From an uncultured Schwartzia sp. (GTDB lineage: Bacteria; Bacillota; Negativicutes; Selenomonadales; Selenomonadaceae): a stretch of 5,205 nt of DNA. The notes under the pieces are model-generated. The model did not search any database. It was not told the DNA's origin and was given only the letters and a program-made list of their open reading frames with translations. Location of the stretch: positions 1 to 5,205 of the forward strand of contig CAJPUA010000096.1 of NCBI GenBank assembly GCA_905373705.1, given 5' to 3'. The position numbers and the translations under genes were made by a program. The stretch's first letter is position 1, and each line of letters opens with the position of its first letter. Of the stretch, positions 1 to 5,205 are shown piece by piece.

Positions 1-77
1 TTTGGGGCGAATAAAAGGATGCTTTGGGGCGAATAAAAGGATGCTTTGGGGCGAATAAAAGGATGCTTTGGGGCGAA
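1..77. repeat. Iteron array: three full 22-bp direct repeats plus a partial fourth
   Basis: Three perfect tandem copies of a 22-bp unit lie at 1-22, 23-44 and 45-66. Each begins with TTTGGGGCGAA and continues into an A-rich half ending GGATGC. A fourth copy at 67-77 keeps only the first 11 bases before diverging. The 22-bp period is about two helical turns, typical of binding sites for Rep_3-family initiators. The array sits directly upstream of such a gene. The window starts exactly at a unit boundary, so more copies may lie to the left. That Rep binds here is inferred from position and family. Confidence 0.9.
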
Positions 78-128
78 GGAAACACTTATTAAAGTATGGT
101 TTTTGTTTTAGTATGCTATAATTTTCTA
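78..128. other. AT-rich stretch of the putative replication origin
   Basis: Between the last iteron and the rep ribosome binding site lies a strongly AT-rich stretch with T runs (for example around 99-109). AT-rich DNA beside iterons is the usual place for strand opening in iteron plasmids, so this is the candidate unwinding element. No DnaA box close to the TTATCCACA consensus is visible; one could lie outside the window. The stretch also holds the rep promoter. Confidence 0.5.
114..122 (+). promoter_or_regulatory. Extended -10 promoter for rep
   Basis: TGCTATAAT at 114-122 is a perfect extended -10 element (TGnTATAAT). The region about 17 bp upstream has no good -35 box, which an extended -10 can tolerate. 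Transcription would start near 129, giving a leader of only about 13 nt. The promoter lies about 37 bp from the last iteron, so Rep bound at the iterons could influence it (inference). Confidence 0.6.
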
Positions 129-141
129 AGGGGGTGGTTCT

Positions 142-1155
142 ATGGGTAAACAAGCCTTAGCGGTGAAGTATCACAACGACGTTAACTCTGTTTCTTTAAA
201 GAAGTTTACAGCTAAAGAACTGGATATCCTCATTGCGATCATGGGACGGATGCGCGATCACGGGGAGGACGAGATCACGTTTGACTTCGTCGAACTGAAA
301 AAGCTGGTGGGATGGGGCAAGCATGACAACGACATGTTTGGGCGTGCCCTGGCGTCTACGTACAAGAAGCTAATCCAATGCAGTATCAGAATCGGGAATG
401 ATCGTGAATGGACAGAGTTTATACTGTTTACGGAATACAAAATCAATTTGGATAAACAAATCATCAGCATTGCCGTGAACAGCAAATTCCGCTTCGCCCT
501 GAATGAGTTATCCAGCAACTTTACGCGGTTTGAGCTGGAGGAGTTTATAGGGTTGAAGTCCAGCTACGTTAAAGAGTTTTATCGTCGCATGAAGCAGTTT
601 CGGAGTACGGGGTTCTGGCGTGTTTCCATAGAGGAATTCCGGCGGATGATGGATGTCCCGAAAACGTATCAGATAACGAATTTAGACAAATATGTCTTTG
701 CCCCAATTCTTTCTGAACTCGGTGAACGGTACCACATGAAGATTCAAAAGCTCTATGAGGCGCGAGGCAGAGGGCGGCCGCGCGTGAGTGGTTTTGAGTT
801 CACTTTCGATAAATCACCGTTACCGGAAGTTTCGGAAGCATTGCCTTTTGACAATGTAACAAGTGTTGAGGCTATTACTTTGCCAGTGTCTGAAGCAAAG
901 GACTTAAAGGCACAGAAACACAAGAAGGTCCAGGGGGATATGAAGTTTTATGAAAGTCGTTACCGTGACAGGACAATTAGGGTATATGATGAAAAATTTC
1001 AACGGTATAATTACTTGAAAATCATATCTATCGAACATAACTTAGATGGCATTGTGAGCGTCAGCGTGCAAAACATGGACGATGACTACAAAAACACGAT
1101 GCACTTTGACAGTGTGAGGATTTGGGACGGATACTTTAAGAAGTATGCGGTTTGA
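142..1155 (+). CDS. repB: Plasmid replication initiator protein, Rep_3/RepB family
   Basis: This 337-residue protein is the likely initiator that binds the iterons at 1-77 and opens the origin. The N-terminus (KYHNDVNSVSLKKFTAKELD, residues 9-28) is typical of RepB-type initiators. Residues about 10-225 fit the two winged-helix domains of Rep_3, closing with the basic GRGRPR segment and a FEFTF strand near 210-222. After a linker (about 230-262) there is an extra basic, aromatic-rich C-terminal segment (about 264-335) that is not part of the core fold. The ATG start is supported by the purine-rich AAGGGGG at 128-134. The gene is intact and ends in TGA, convergent with the minus-strand gene at 1250-1606. 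The symbol follows family naming only; the family call is confident, and the role of the C-terminal segment is unknown. Confidence 0.92.
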   Translation: MGKQALAVKYHNDVNSVSLKKFTAKELDILIAIMGRMRDHGEDEITFDFVELKKLVGWGKHDNDMFGRALASTYKKLIQCSIRIGNDREWTEFILFTEYKINLDKQIISIAVNSKFRFALNELSSNFTRFELEEFIGLKSSYVKEFYRRMKQFRSTGFWRVSIEEFRRMMDVPKTYQITNLDKYVFAPILSELGERYHMKIQKLYEARGRGRPRVSGFEFTFDKSPLPEVSEALPFDNVTSVEAITLPVSEAKDLKAQKHKKVQGDMKFYESRYRDRTIRVYDEKFQRYNYLKIISIEHNLDGIVSVSVQNMDDDYKNTMHFDSVRIWDGYFKKYAV

Positions 1156-1165
1156 TGAATCAAAC
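1150..1165. repeat. Short dyad overlapping the rep stop codon
   Basis: GTTTGA-TGAA-TCAAAC is a 6-bp perfect inverted repeat around a 4-base loop, and it contains the rep TGA. No T run follows on either strand and the stem is AT-rich, so it is a poor candidate for a Rho-independent terminator. It could be a weak mRNA 3' hairpin or a protein site. The rest of the convergent gap (1166-1249) is AT-rich and shows nothing else I can support. Confidence 0.3.
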
Positions 1166-1249
1166 GTATTGAAATATACCACGAAGACTAAGTATATAGT
1201 TAAATATGCCTCATGTCAACATCTTTAGCTTTAAAATGAAATAAAACAA

Positions 1250-1606
1250 TCAATTCCATAGTTTGTTTTTAGGTATTCCGCCAAACAACAGTGCTCTTAC
1301 CAGGCGGCGTAGAACAGCACTCACCGTAAAGTCCCACTCTTTGGCAATCCTGATGATTTCCTGTTTCTCGCTTATGCTCAAGAGAACCTTTATACTGATA
1401 AAGCTCTCACTTTCTGATTCTGTTTCACGAACTGGGTTCTGCAAGATTTCTATAAAGCTGATCCTGTTCTGGAGTAGAAACAGGACTAACCTTCGCAGTA
1501 CAACCCCAGCTTTCAATCCCCATTCCGCAGCGATTTTGTCTAACGCCTGTTTCTCTACCAGCGTTAGTGTTGTTGAGATCGTTTGTTTAGGCTTCGTCGT
1601 TCCCAT
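1250..1606 (-). CDS. Small tandem ribbon-helix-helix-like DNA-binding protein
   Basis: This is a 118-residue protein made of two related halves. Residues 12-45 and 74-107 align without gaps with 16 identities in 34 positions. Both halves carry EKQ, EW and VLRRLV at equivalent places. Each half reads as a short beta strand, a helix, a turn and a second helix, which fits the ribbon-helix-helix fold. The halves are joined by an acidic, serine-rich linker (about 58-68). Two such units in one chain would make a pseudo-dimer, as in TraY of F. The ATG at 1606 is chosen because GAGGTG (1618-1613) lies 6 bases upstream; a GTG three codons earlier would overlap that site. The gene is divergent from the recombinase and convergent with rep. 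Likely roles are copy-number control, autoregulation or recombination accessory factor, but none is shown. No toxin gene lies next to it. Confidence 0.72.
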   Translation of the reverse strand: MGTTKPKQTISTTLTLVEKQALDKIAAEWGLKAGVVLRRLVLFLLQNRISFIEILQNPVRETESESESFISIKVLLSISEKQEIIRIAKEWDFTVSAVLRRLVRALLFGGIPKNKLWN

Positions 1607-1625
1607 GACAATCACCTCAATATTG

Positions 1626-1648
1626 TTCTAAAAAGATTACTTTTTGAA
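1626..1648. promoter_or_regulatory. AT-rich dyad, candidate operator in the divergent gap
   Basis: AAAAAG-ATTA-CTTTTT (1630-1645) is a perfect 6-bp inverted repeat around 4 bases. It is extended by TTC at 1626-1628 and GAA at 1646-1648, with one unpaired T at 1629. It lies 8 bp upstream of the ribosome binding site of the minus-strand RHH-like gene, so it is placed to act as that gene's own operator (inference). It is too AT-rich and wrongly placed to be a terminator. Confidence 0.4.
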
Positions 1649-1663
1649 TACGAAATGCTGTTC

Positions 1664-1693
1664 TTGTCTATGCAAGGCTTCACGTGTTATCAT
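1664..1693 (+). promoter_or_regulatory. Candidate promoter for the recombinase-ATPase gene pair
   Basis: TTGTCT (1664-1669) and TATCAT (1688-1693) form -35 and -10 boxes separated by 18 bp. The -10 is preceded by TG one base away (TGTTATCAT, 1685-1693), an extended -10. Transcription would start near 1700, just ahead of the GGGGG ribosome binding site at 1711-1715. GGCTT (1676-1680) and AAGCC (1695-1699) flank the -10 as a loose dyad, so a regulator or the recombinase could act here (inference). Confidence 0.5.
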
Positions 1694-1722
1694 AAAGCCA
1701 TTCCAAAATAGGGGGATTCAGG

Positions 1723-2316
1723 GTGATCTTCGGCTACGCACGTGTTAGCACTTCAGAACAGAATACGGACCTGCAGCGTGATGCACTGGAAGGAGCGGGT
1801 GTTGACCCGAAAAACATTTTTGAAGATCGAGGGATATCTGGAGCAACACAAGCAACACAACGACAGGGCTTTTCGGAACTGATGAAAAGAGTACAGAACG
1901 GCGATGGTATTGTTGTGTGGAAGTTAGACAGACTGGGACGCAGCATGGCAGACGTGGTAAACATCGTTCTGATGTTCACTAAGAAGAACATCATTCTACG
2001 AAGTCTTCAGGACGGAGTGAATACCTCTACGCCTTTGGGCCGAGCACTTGTTGGAATACTGGCCAGCTTCTCACAACTGGATAGAGAAAACATCTCTGAG
2101 CGCGTCAGAGCCGGTATGGCCGCCGCAAAAAAACGCGGTGTCCCACTGGGTAGAAAGCGCAGGGCTACCGTGGAAACGGGACACATTGTTGATATGTATC
2201 TTCAGCAAGGCCTATCGTACACAAAGCTGGCGCAGCAGATGAACATCGGGCGCGCCACTGCCTGGCGGGCGCATAAATTGTTTGTAGAAGCTGAAATAGG
2301 TCGTACCACAGTGTGA
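1723..2316 (+). CDS. Serine recombinase, resolvase/invertase family
   Basis: This is a 197-residue small serine recombinase that would cut and rejoin DNA at paired short sites through a phosphoserine link. The catalytic N-terminal domain is complete: YARVST with Ser9 as nucleophile and Arg7, DRLGRS at 69-74, and a long helix (about 104-138) containing the conserved FSQLDRENISER segment at 116-127. GVPLGRK (139-145) leads into a C-terminal helix-turn-helix (about 150-190) with LAQQMNIGRATAWR. Length matches the family's usual 180-210 residues. The start is GTG, supported by GGGGG at 1711-1715 seven bases upstream. The ATPase gene follows after 12 bp, so the two are probably co-transcribed. On a plasmid the likely job is multimer or cointegrate resolution, but an invertase or transposon role cannot be excluded. 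The gene's own crossover site is not identified. Confidence 0.93.
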   Translation: MIFGYARVSTSEQNTDLQRDALEGAGVDPKNIFEDRGISGATQATQRQGFSELMKRVQNGDGIVVWKLDRLGRSMADVVNIVLMFTKKNIILRSLQDGVNTSTPLGRALVGILASFSQLDRENISERVRAGMAAAKKRGVPLGRKRRATVETGHIVDMYLQQGLSYTKLAQQMNIGRATAWRAHKLFVEAEIGRTTV

Positions 2317-2328
2317 TGAGGTGACGAA

Positions 2329-3888
2329 ATGACAAAAACGTTGCTACCACTTCCAATTGGAGTTCAGACGTTCGAGATTATACGTCAAGACAATCTTTTG
2401 TACGTGGACAAAACCTCACGGCTTGAAGAGTTAGTGAAGAATTGTCGGCGCGTTTTCCTCTCCCGTCCTAGACGGTTCGGCAAGTCGCTGACGCTCTCCA
2501 CACTTGATGCCTTGTTCAGCGGCAAGGCGGAGCTGTTCCGTGGCCTCGCCGCCGAGGCGTGGGCCGCAGAGCAGGCGAAACACCCCGCGCCGGTGCTGCG
2601 GCTCGACATGAGCATGATGAGCGTCAGTGACGTCACTCAATTTGAAGGGTCCCTTAACAGCACGTTAACCTGGAGGGCAGAAGATGCAGGTGTGACGCTC
2701 TCCAGCCAACAGCCCAGCGATAAGTTTCAAGAGCTTATCCGCGCTCTCTACAGGCAAAGCGGCCCTGTGGTCGTCCTGATCGACGAGTACGACAAGCCCA
2801 TCCTGGACAAGATCGGCAACCTGGAGGCAGCGGAGGCTATGCGCGGCTCCCTCCGCACCCTTTACACCGTCCTCAAGGGCTGCGACGAATACCTCCGCTT
2901 CGTCATGCTGACCGGCATCTCCAAGTTCACCAAGACCGGCGTCTTCTCCGCCATGAACAACCTGATGGACATCTCCATGACGGAGAGGTTTGGCGACATC
3001 GTGGGCTACACGCAGGAGGAGCTTGAACGGGACTTCGCGGACTGGATCGACGATGCGGCCGGCAAGATGCGCCTCTCCCGCCAGGAGCTCTTGACGCGCA
3101 TGAAGGACTATTACGACGGCTTCTGCTTCGACGGCACGACCCGCCTCTACAACCCCTTCTCCATCCTCAACTTGCTCGCGAACCGTCGGTTCTCCAACTA
3201 CTGGTACGAATCCGGCTCCCCCTCCTTCATCGTCGCCTACATGAAGCGACACGAGATCCTGGACCCGGAGGCGTACCGCCACCTCGTCGTCAAGGAGAGC
3301 TTCGCAAACTCTCAGGAGATCGAGCGGGCCAGGCCGGAGAGCTTTCTTTACCAGGCAGGCTACCTGACCATCGAGAAGTGGGAAGAGCAGTCCCTGACCT
3401 TGGACTACCCCAACCGGGAGGTCTTGGACTCCATCGCCGGCATGTACCTGGAGCACGTCTACAACGTGGAGAGGTACGATTCCATCGGGTCGGACCTCTG
3501 GCACGCCCTGAGCGAAGGGGACGTGTCACGAGGCGTCCAGCTCTACAACACGGCTCTGGCCTCCATACCCTACCACGACCTCGCGCGGCGGGACGAGTCC
3601 CTGTACCGCTCGCTGTTCCTGATGCTCCTGCGGGGAGCAGGCATCACGGCCCACGGGGAGATTCCAAGCAATCGAGGACGGAGCGACGTCCTGGTACTCT
3701 TTCCCCATCGCGTCGTCGTGCTGGAGTTCAAGCTGGCCCGGAGCGCGGGGGAGATCGACGGGTTGCGCACCGAAGGACAGCGGCAGATTGAGGAGAAGGG
3801 CTACGCGAAGCCCTTTGACGCGGACCAGCGTGCCGTTACCTCAGCTGTCGTCATTATTGATGCAGCAAAACGCGAAGCGACACTGTAG
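2329..3888 (+). CDS. AAA-ATPase-like protein with C-terminal PD-(D/E)XK nuclease-like domain
   Basis: This 519-residue protein has the AAA-ATPase_like plus PDDEXK_9 architecture (often labelled DUF1703-type), a widespread family of unsettled function. The ATPase part has the opening PIGVQTFEIIR...YVDKT, a divergent Walker A RPRRFGKS (46-53), a Walker B LIDEYDKP (150-157), and the family motifs LTGISKF (194-200), YYDGFCF (261-267) and YNPFSI (274-279). The C-terminal domain keeps nuclease-type residues: Asp453 in GRSD, Glu466 and Lys468 in LEFK, then Gln486 and Tyr492 in QIEEKGYA. The ATG is supported by GAGGTGA at 2318-2324. The gene appears full length and uninterrupted, though the IS begins 15 bp after its stop and probably displaced any native terminator. 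Base composition is mosaic: about 41% G+C at the 5' end, 60-73% in most of the middle, and about 48% at the 3' end. ATP-driven DNA processing or cleavage is plausible but inferred. Confidence 0.88.
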   Translation: MTKTLLPLPIGVQTFEIIRQDNLLYVDKTSRLEELVKNCRRVFLSRPRRFGKSLTLSTLDALFSGKAELFRGLAAEAWAAEQAKHPAPVLRLDMSMMSVSDVTQFEGSLNSTLTWRAEDAGVTLSSQQPSDKFQELIRALYRQSGPVVVLIDEYDKPILDKIGNLEAAEAMRGSLRTLYTVLKGCDEYLRFVMLTGISKFTKTGVFSAMNNLMDISMTERFGDIVGYTQEELERDFADWIDDAAGKMRLSRQELLTRMKDYYDGFCFDGTTRLYNPFSILNLLANRRFSNYWYESGSPSFIVAYMKRHEILDPEAYRHLVVKESFANSQEIERARPESFLYQAGYLTIEKWEEQSLTLDYPNREVLDSIAGMYLEHVYNVERYDSIGSDLWHALSEGDVSRGVQLYNTALASIPYHDLARRDESLYRSLFLMLLRGAGITAHGEIPSNRGRSDVLVLFPHRVVVLEFKLARSAGEIDGLRTEGQRQIEEKGYAKPFDADQRAVTSAVVIIDAAKREATL

Positions 3889-3903
3889 TACCGAAATTTT
3901 CTG

Positions 3904-3927
3904 GGCTCCTCGCTAGCAGGAGTGGGT
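3904..3927. repeat. Left inverted repeat of the ISL3-family element
   Basis: GGCTCCTCGCT (3904-3914) and AGTGGGT (3921-3927), separated by 6 bases, match the reverse complement of 5182-5205 in the same ungapped spacing. That is 18 identical positions of 24. The G at 3903 might also belong to the end, but its partner lies outside the window. Confidence 0.9.
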
Positions 3928-3967
3928 GGTTTATAAAAGGCTACCGTTATGATATCTTTGGAGCATT

Positions 3968-5191
3968 ATGAAGGACATCGAACTGTTTCAATTAGCGCTA
4001 GGCATATCGTTGCCGTGGTTTGTCAAATCCCTGGAGTTGGACCCTGTAGCTAAGAGGCTTGATATCCACCTGGACTTTCAAAAGGGCTCTAAATTCACCT
4101 GTCCCGAGTGCGGAGCAGAGGGTCAGAAAGTTCACGATACCGCTACAAAAACCTGGAGACATCTCAATTTCTTTCAGTATGAGGCCTACCTCACGGCCAG
4201 GGTTCCAAGGGTCCACTGCGACTCCTGTGGCGTCCACCTGGTTCCAGTCCCCTGGGCGCGCGAGGGCAGCGGGTTTACTTTGCTTTTCGAGGCATTGGTC
4301 CTGTCCCTGGCTCCAGCTATGCCCATCAAGACCTTGGCGAGGGAACTGAACATGCACGACACACGCCTCTGGCGCATGGTCAGACATTACACGGAACAGG
4401 CCCTCGAGCGGAGGGAGTTGTCGCAGGTCCGCAATGTCGGATTCGACGAGACCGCGAGCAAGCGAGGGCACGATTACGTCTCTGTCTTCGTGGACCTGGA
4501 TACGTCGAAGGTCATCTTCGCCACGGAGGGCAAGGACTCGAGCACTTTGGGTCGATTCAAGACATTTCTCGAGGAGCACGGCGGCCACGGCGAAAACATC
4601 GAGCGGATGTGCTGCGATATGTCTCCAGCCTTCATCAAAGGGGCGCGAGAACACTTCCCTGGAGCGAAGCTGACGTTCGACAAATTTCATGTTATGAAGG
4701 CAGTGAACGAAGCGGTGGACAGCGTCCGTCGCGAGGAGCGCAAGGAGAACCCGAGCCTGGCGCACACCCGTTATCTTTGGCTGAAGAACCCTCAAAACCT
4801 GACGGAGAAGCAAAAGGCCTGGATAGGGGACCTGAGTCTGAGGAAGCGTAATCGGAAGACCGCGCGCGCTTATCAGATGAAGCTGAGTTTCCAGGAGATT
4901 TTCAAGAGATTTCGCCTTCGAGAAGAAGGGGAGCTGTTACTGAAGAAATGGTATTTCTGGGCGACTCACAGTCGTCTGAGTGCGATGATTGGGGCAGCCC
5001 GCACGATCAGGCATCATTGGGACGGAGTTCTTCAGTGGTTTGAGTCCCCTATCAACAACGGCATTCTTGAGGGGATCAACAGCTTGATCCAGGCCTGTAA
5101 GGCGAGGGCCAGGGGCTACAGGAGCAAGGAGAACTTCATCTCGATGATTTACCTCATCGCGGGTAAGCTACAGATAGGCCTACCCACTTAA
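3968..5191 (+). CDS. tnp: ISL3-family transposase
   Basis: This is a 407-residue DDE transposase that would cut and move the surrounding element by binding its inverted repeats. An N-terminal zinc-binding domain has CPEC (45-48) and CDSC (84-87). A helix-turn-helix-like stretch follows at about 118-140 (PIKTLARELNMHDTRLWRMV). The catalytic core has Asp160 in GFDETASKRG, Asp217 in CCDMSP, the DKFHV motif at 238-242, and Glu368 in NNGILEGINS near the C-terminus, where ARGYRSKENF is also typical of the family. The ATG has a modest GGAG (3960-3963) only 4 bases upstream. A TATGAT at 3948-3953 could serve as a weak -10, but no good -35 is seen. The frame is intact, and its stop codon lies inside the right inverted repeat. 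Activity is plausible but untested. Confidence 0.94.
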   Translation: MKDIELFQLALGISLPWFVKSLELDPVAKRLDIHLDFQKGSKFTCPECGAEGQKVHDTATKTWRHLNFFQYEAYLTARVPRVHCDSCGVHLVPVPWAREGSGFTLLFEALVLSLAPAMPIKTLARELNMHDTRLWRMVRHYTEQALERRELSQVRNVGFDETASKRGHDYVSVFVDLDTSKVIFATEGKDSSTLGRFKTFLEEHGGHGENIERMCCDMSPAFIKGAREHFPGAKLTFDKFHVMKAVNEAVDSVRREERKENPSLAHTRYLWLKNPQNLTEKQKAWIGDLSLRKRNRKTARAYQMKLSFQEIFKRFRLREEGELLLKKWYFWATHSRLSAMIGAARTIRHHWDGVLQWFESPINNGILEGINSLIQACKARARGYRSKENFISMIYLIAGKLQIGLPT

Positions 5192-5205
5192 AAAAGCGAG
5201 GAGCC
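5182..5205. repeat. Right inverted repeat of the ISL3-family element
   Basis: ACCCACT (5182-5188) and AGCGAGGAGCC (5195-5205) are the reverse complements of the two conserved blocks of the left end. The transposase TAA (5189-5191) falls between them. The window stops at the outermost base of this repeat, as expected when an assembly breaks at a repeated IS. Confidence 0.9.

Larger units (their letters stand above)
3904..5205 (+). mobile_element. Complete ISL3-family insertion sequence, 1302 bp
   Basis: The element is bounded by 24-bp imperfect inverted repeats and carries one full-length ISL3-type transposase. Its right end coincides with the final base of the window. It lies 15 bp downstream of the ATPase gene's stop codon and breaks no visible gene. 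ISL3 elements usually duplicate 8 bp of target. The left flank 3896-3903 is ATTTTCTG, but the right flank lies outside the window, so a duplication cannot be checked. If the window were a closed circle, the bases after the right end would be those at position 1, and these do not match. Confidence 0.9.

Noticed and set aside
1..77. Regular short repeats that could suggest a CRISPR array
   Set aside because: The units are directly tandem with no unique spacers, and they sit in front of a Rep_3 gene. They are iterons.
121..128. ATTTTCTA near the rep start as the partner of the IS flank ATTTTCTG (target duplication)
   Set aside because: It matches 7 of 8 bases but is not adjacent to the right end of the IS, so it is most likely chance in AT-rich DNA.
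312..322. GGGGCAAG-like match inside rep as an extra iteron
   Set aside because: It is a short partial match within coding sequence, without the A-rich half or the correct phase.
1250..1606. RHH-like protein as the antitoxin of a toxin-antitoxin pair
   Set aside because: No small toxin-like gene lies beside it on the same strand. Its neighbours are rep (convergent) and a recombinase (divergent).
1263..1631. Plus-strand reading frame of 122 codons opposite the RHH-like gene
   Set aside because: It lacks a convincing ribosome binding site and any recognisable motif. The minus-strand frame has a good site and a clear internal duplication.
1626..1648. AT-rich hairpin as a Rho-independent terminator
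   Set aside because: It lies at the 5' sides of two divergent genes and has no GC-rich stem. An operator or recombination half-site fits better.
2665..3504. Long minus-strand frame of 279 codons within the ATPase gene
   Set aside because: It lies opposite a protein with strong family motifs, and its composition looks like an antisense shadow of GC-rich codons.
3998..4813. Long minus-strand frame of 271 codons within the transposase gene
   Set aside because: It is a shadow of the ISL3 transposase, which has all expected catalytic and zinc-binding residues on the plus strand.

Overview
This window looks like most or all of a small bacterial iteron plasmid, or one arm of a larger one. It opens inside an array of 22-bp direct repeats (iterons). 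These are followed by an AT-rich stretch and a Rep_3/RepB-type replication initiator gene (142-1155). This is the standard layout of a theta-replicating plasmid origin. The last base of the window is the outer end of the right inverted repeat of an insertion sequence. Both window ends therefore lie in repeats, as expected for a contig that broke at repeats. Closure into a circle cannot be shown from this sequence.

Layout: origin and iterons (1-128); rep (+, 142-1155); a 94-bp convergent gap; a small tandem ribbon-helix-helix-like protein on the minus strand (1250-1606); a divergent regulatory gap of about 116 bp with a dyad and a promoter; a serine recombinase of the resolvase/invertase type (+, 1723-2316, GTG start); 12 bp later an AAA-ATPase-like/PD-(D/E)XK nuclease-like protein (+, 2329-3888) with its own ribosome binding site; and a complete ISL3-family insertion sequence (3904-5205), inserted 15 bp after that stop codon without damaging the gene.

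How the parts may work together: Rep would bind the iterons and open the AT-rich stretch. The resolvase could resolve plasmid multimers or mark a mobile module. The small DNA-binding protein, divergent from the resolvase, is a candidate regulator of the shared intergenic region. The ATPase/nuclease-like protein belongs to a widespread family (AAA-ATPase_like plus PDDEXK_9 domains) whose biological role is not settled. No partition system, complete toxin-antitoxin pair, mobilisation gene, antibiotic resistance gene, tRNA, rRNA or CRISPR array is visible.

Base composition is uneven. The replicon genes and the two ends of the ATPase gene are AT-richer (about 41% G+C over 2329-2440). The middle of the ATPase gene reaches about 60-73% in 60-base blocks, and the IS also looks fairly GC-rich by eye. 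The host cannot be named from sequence alone. The gene families suggest an anaerobic bacterium such as a member of Synergistota, Bacillota or a relative, but this is a weak inference.
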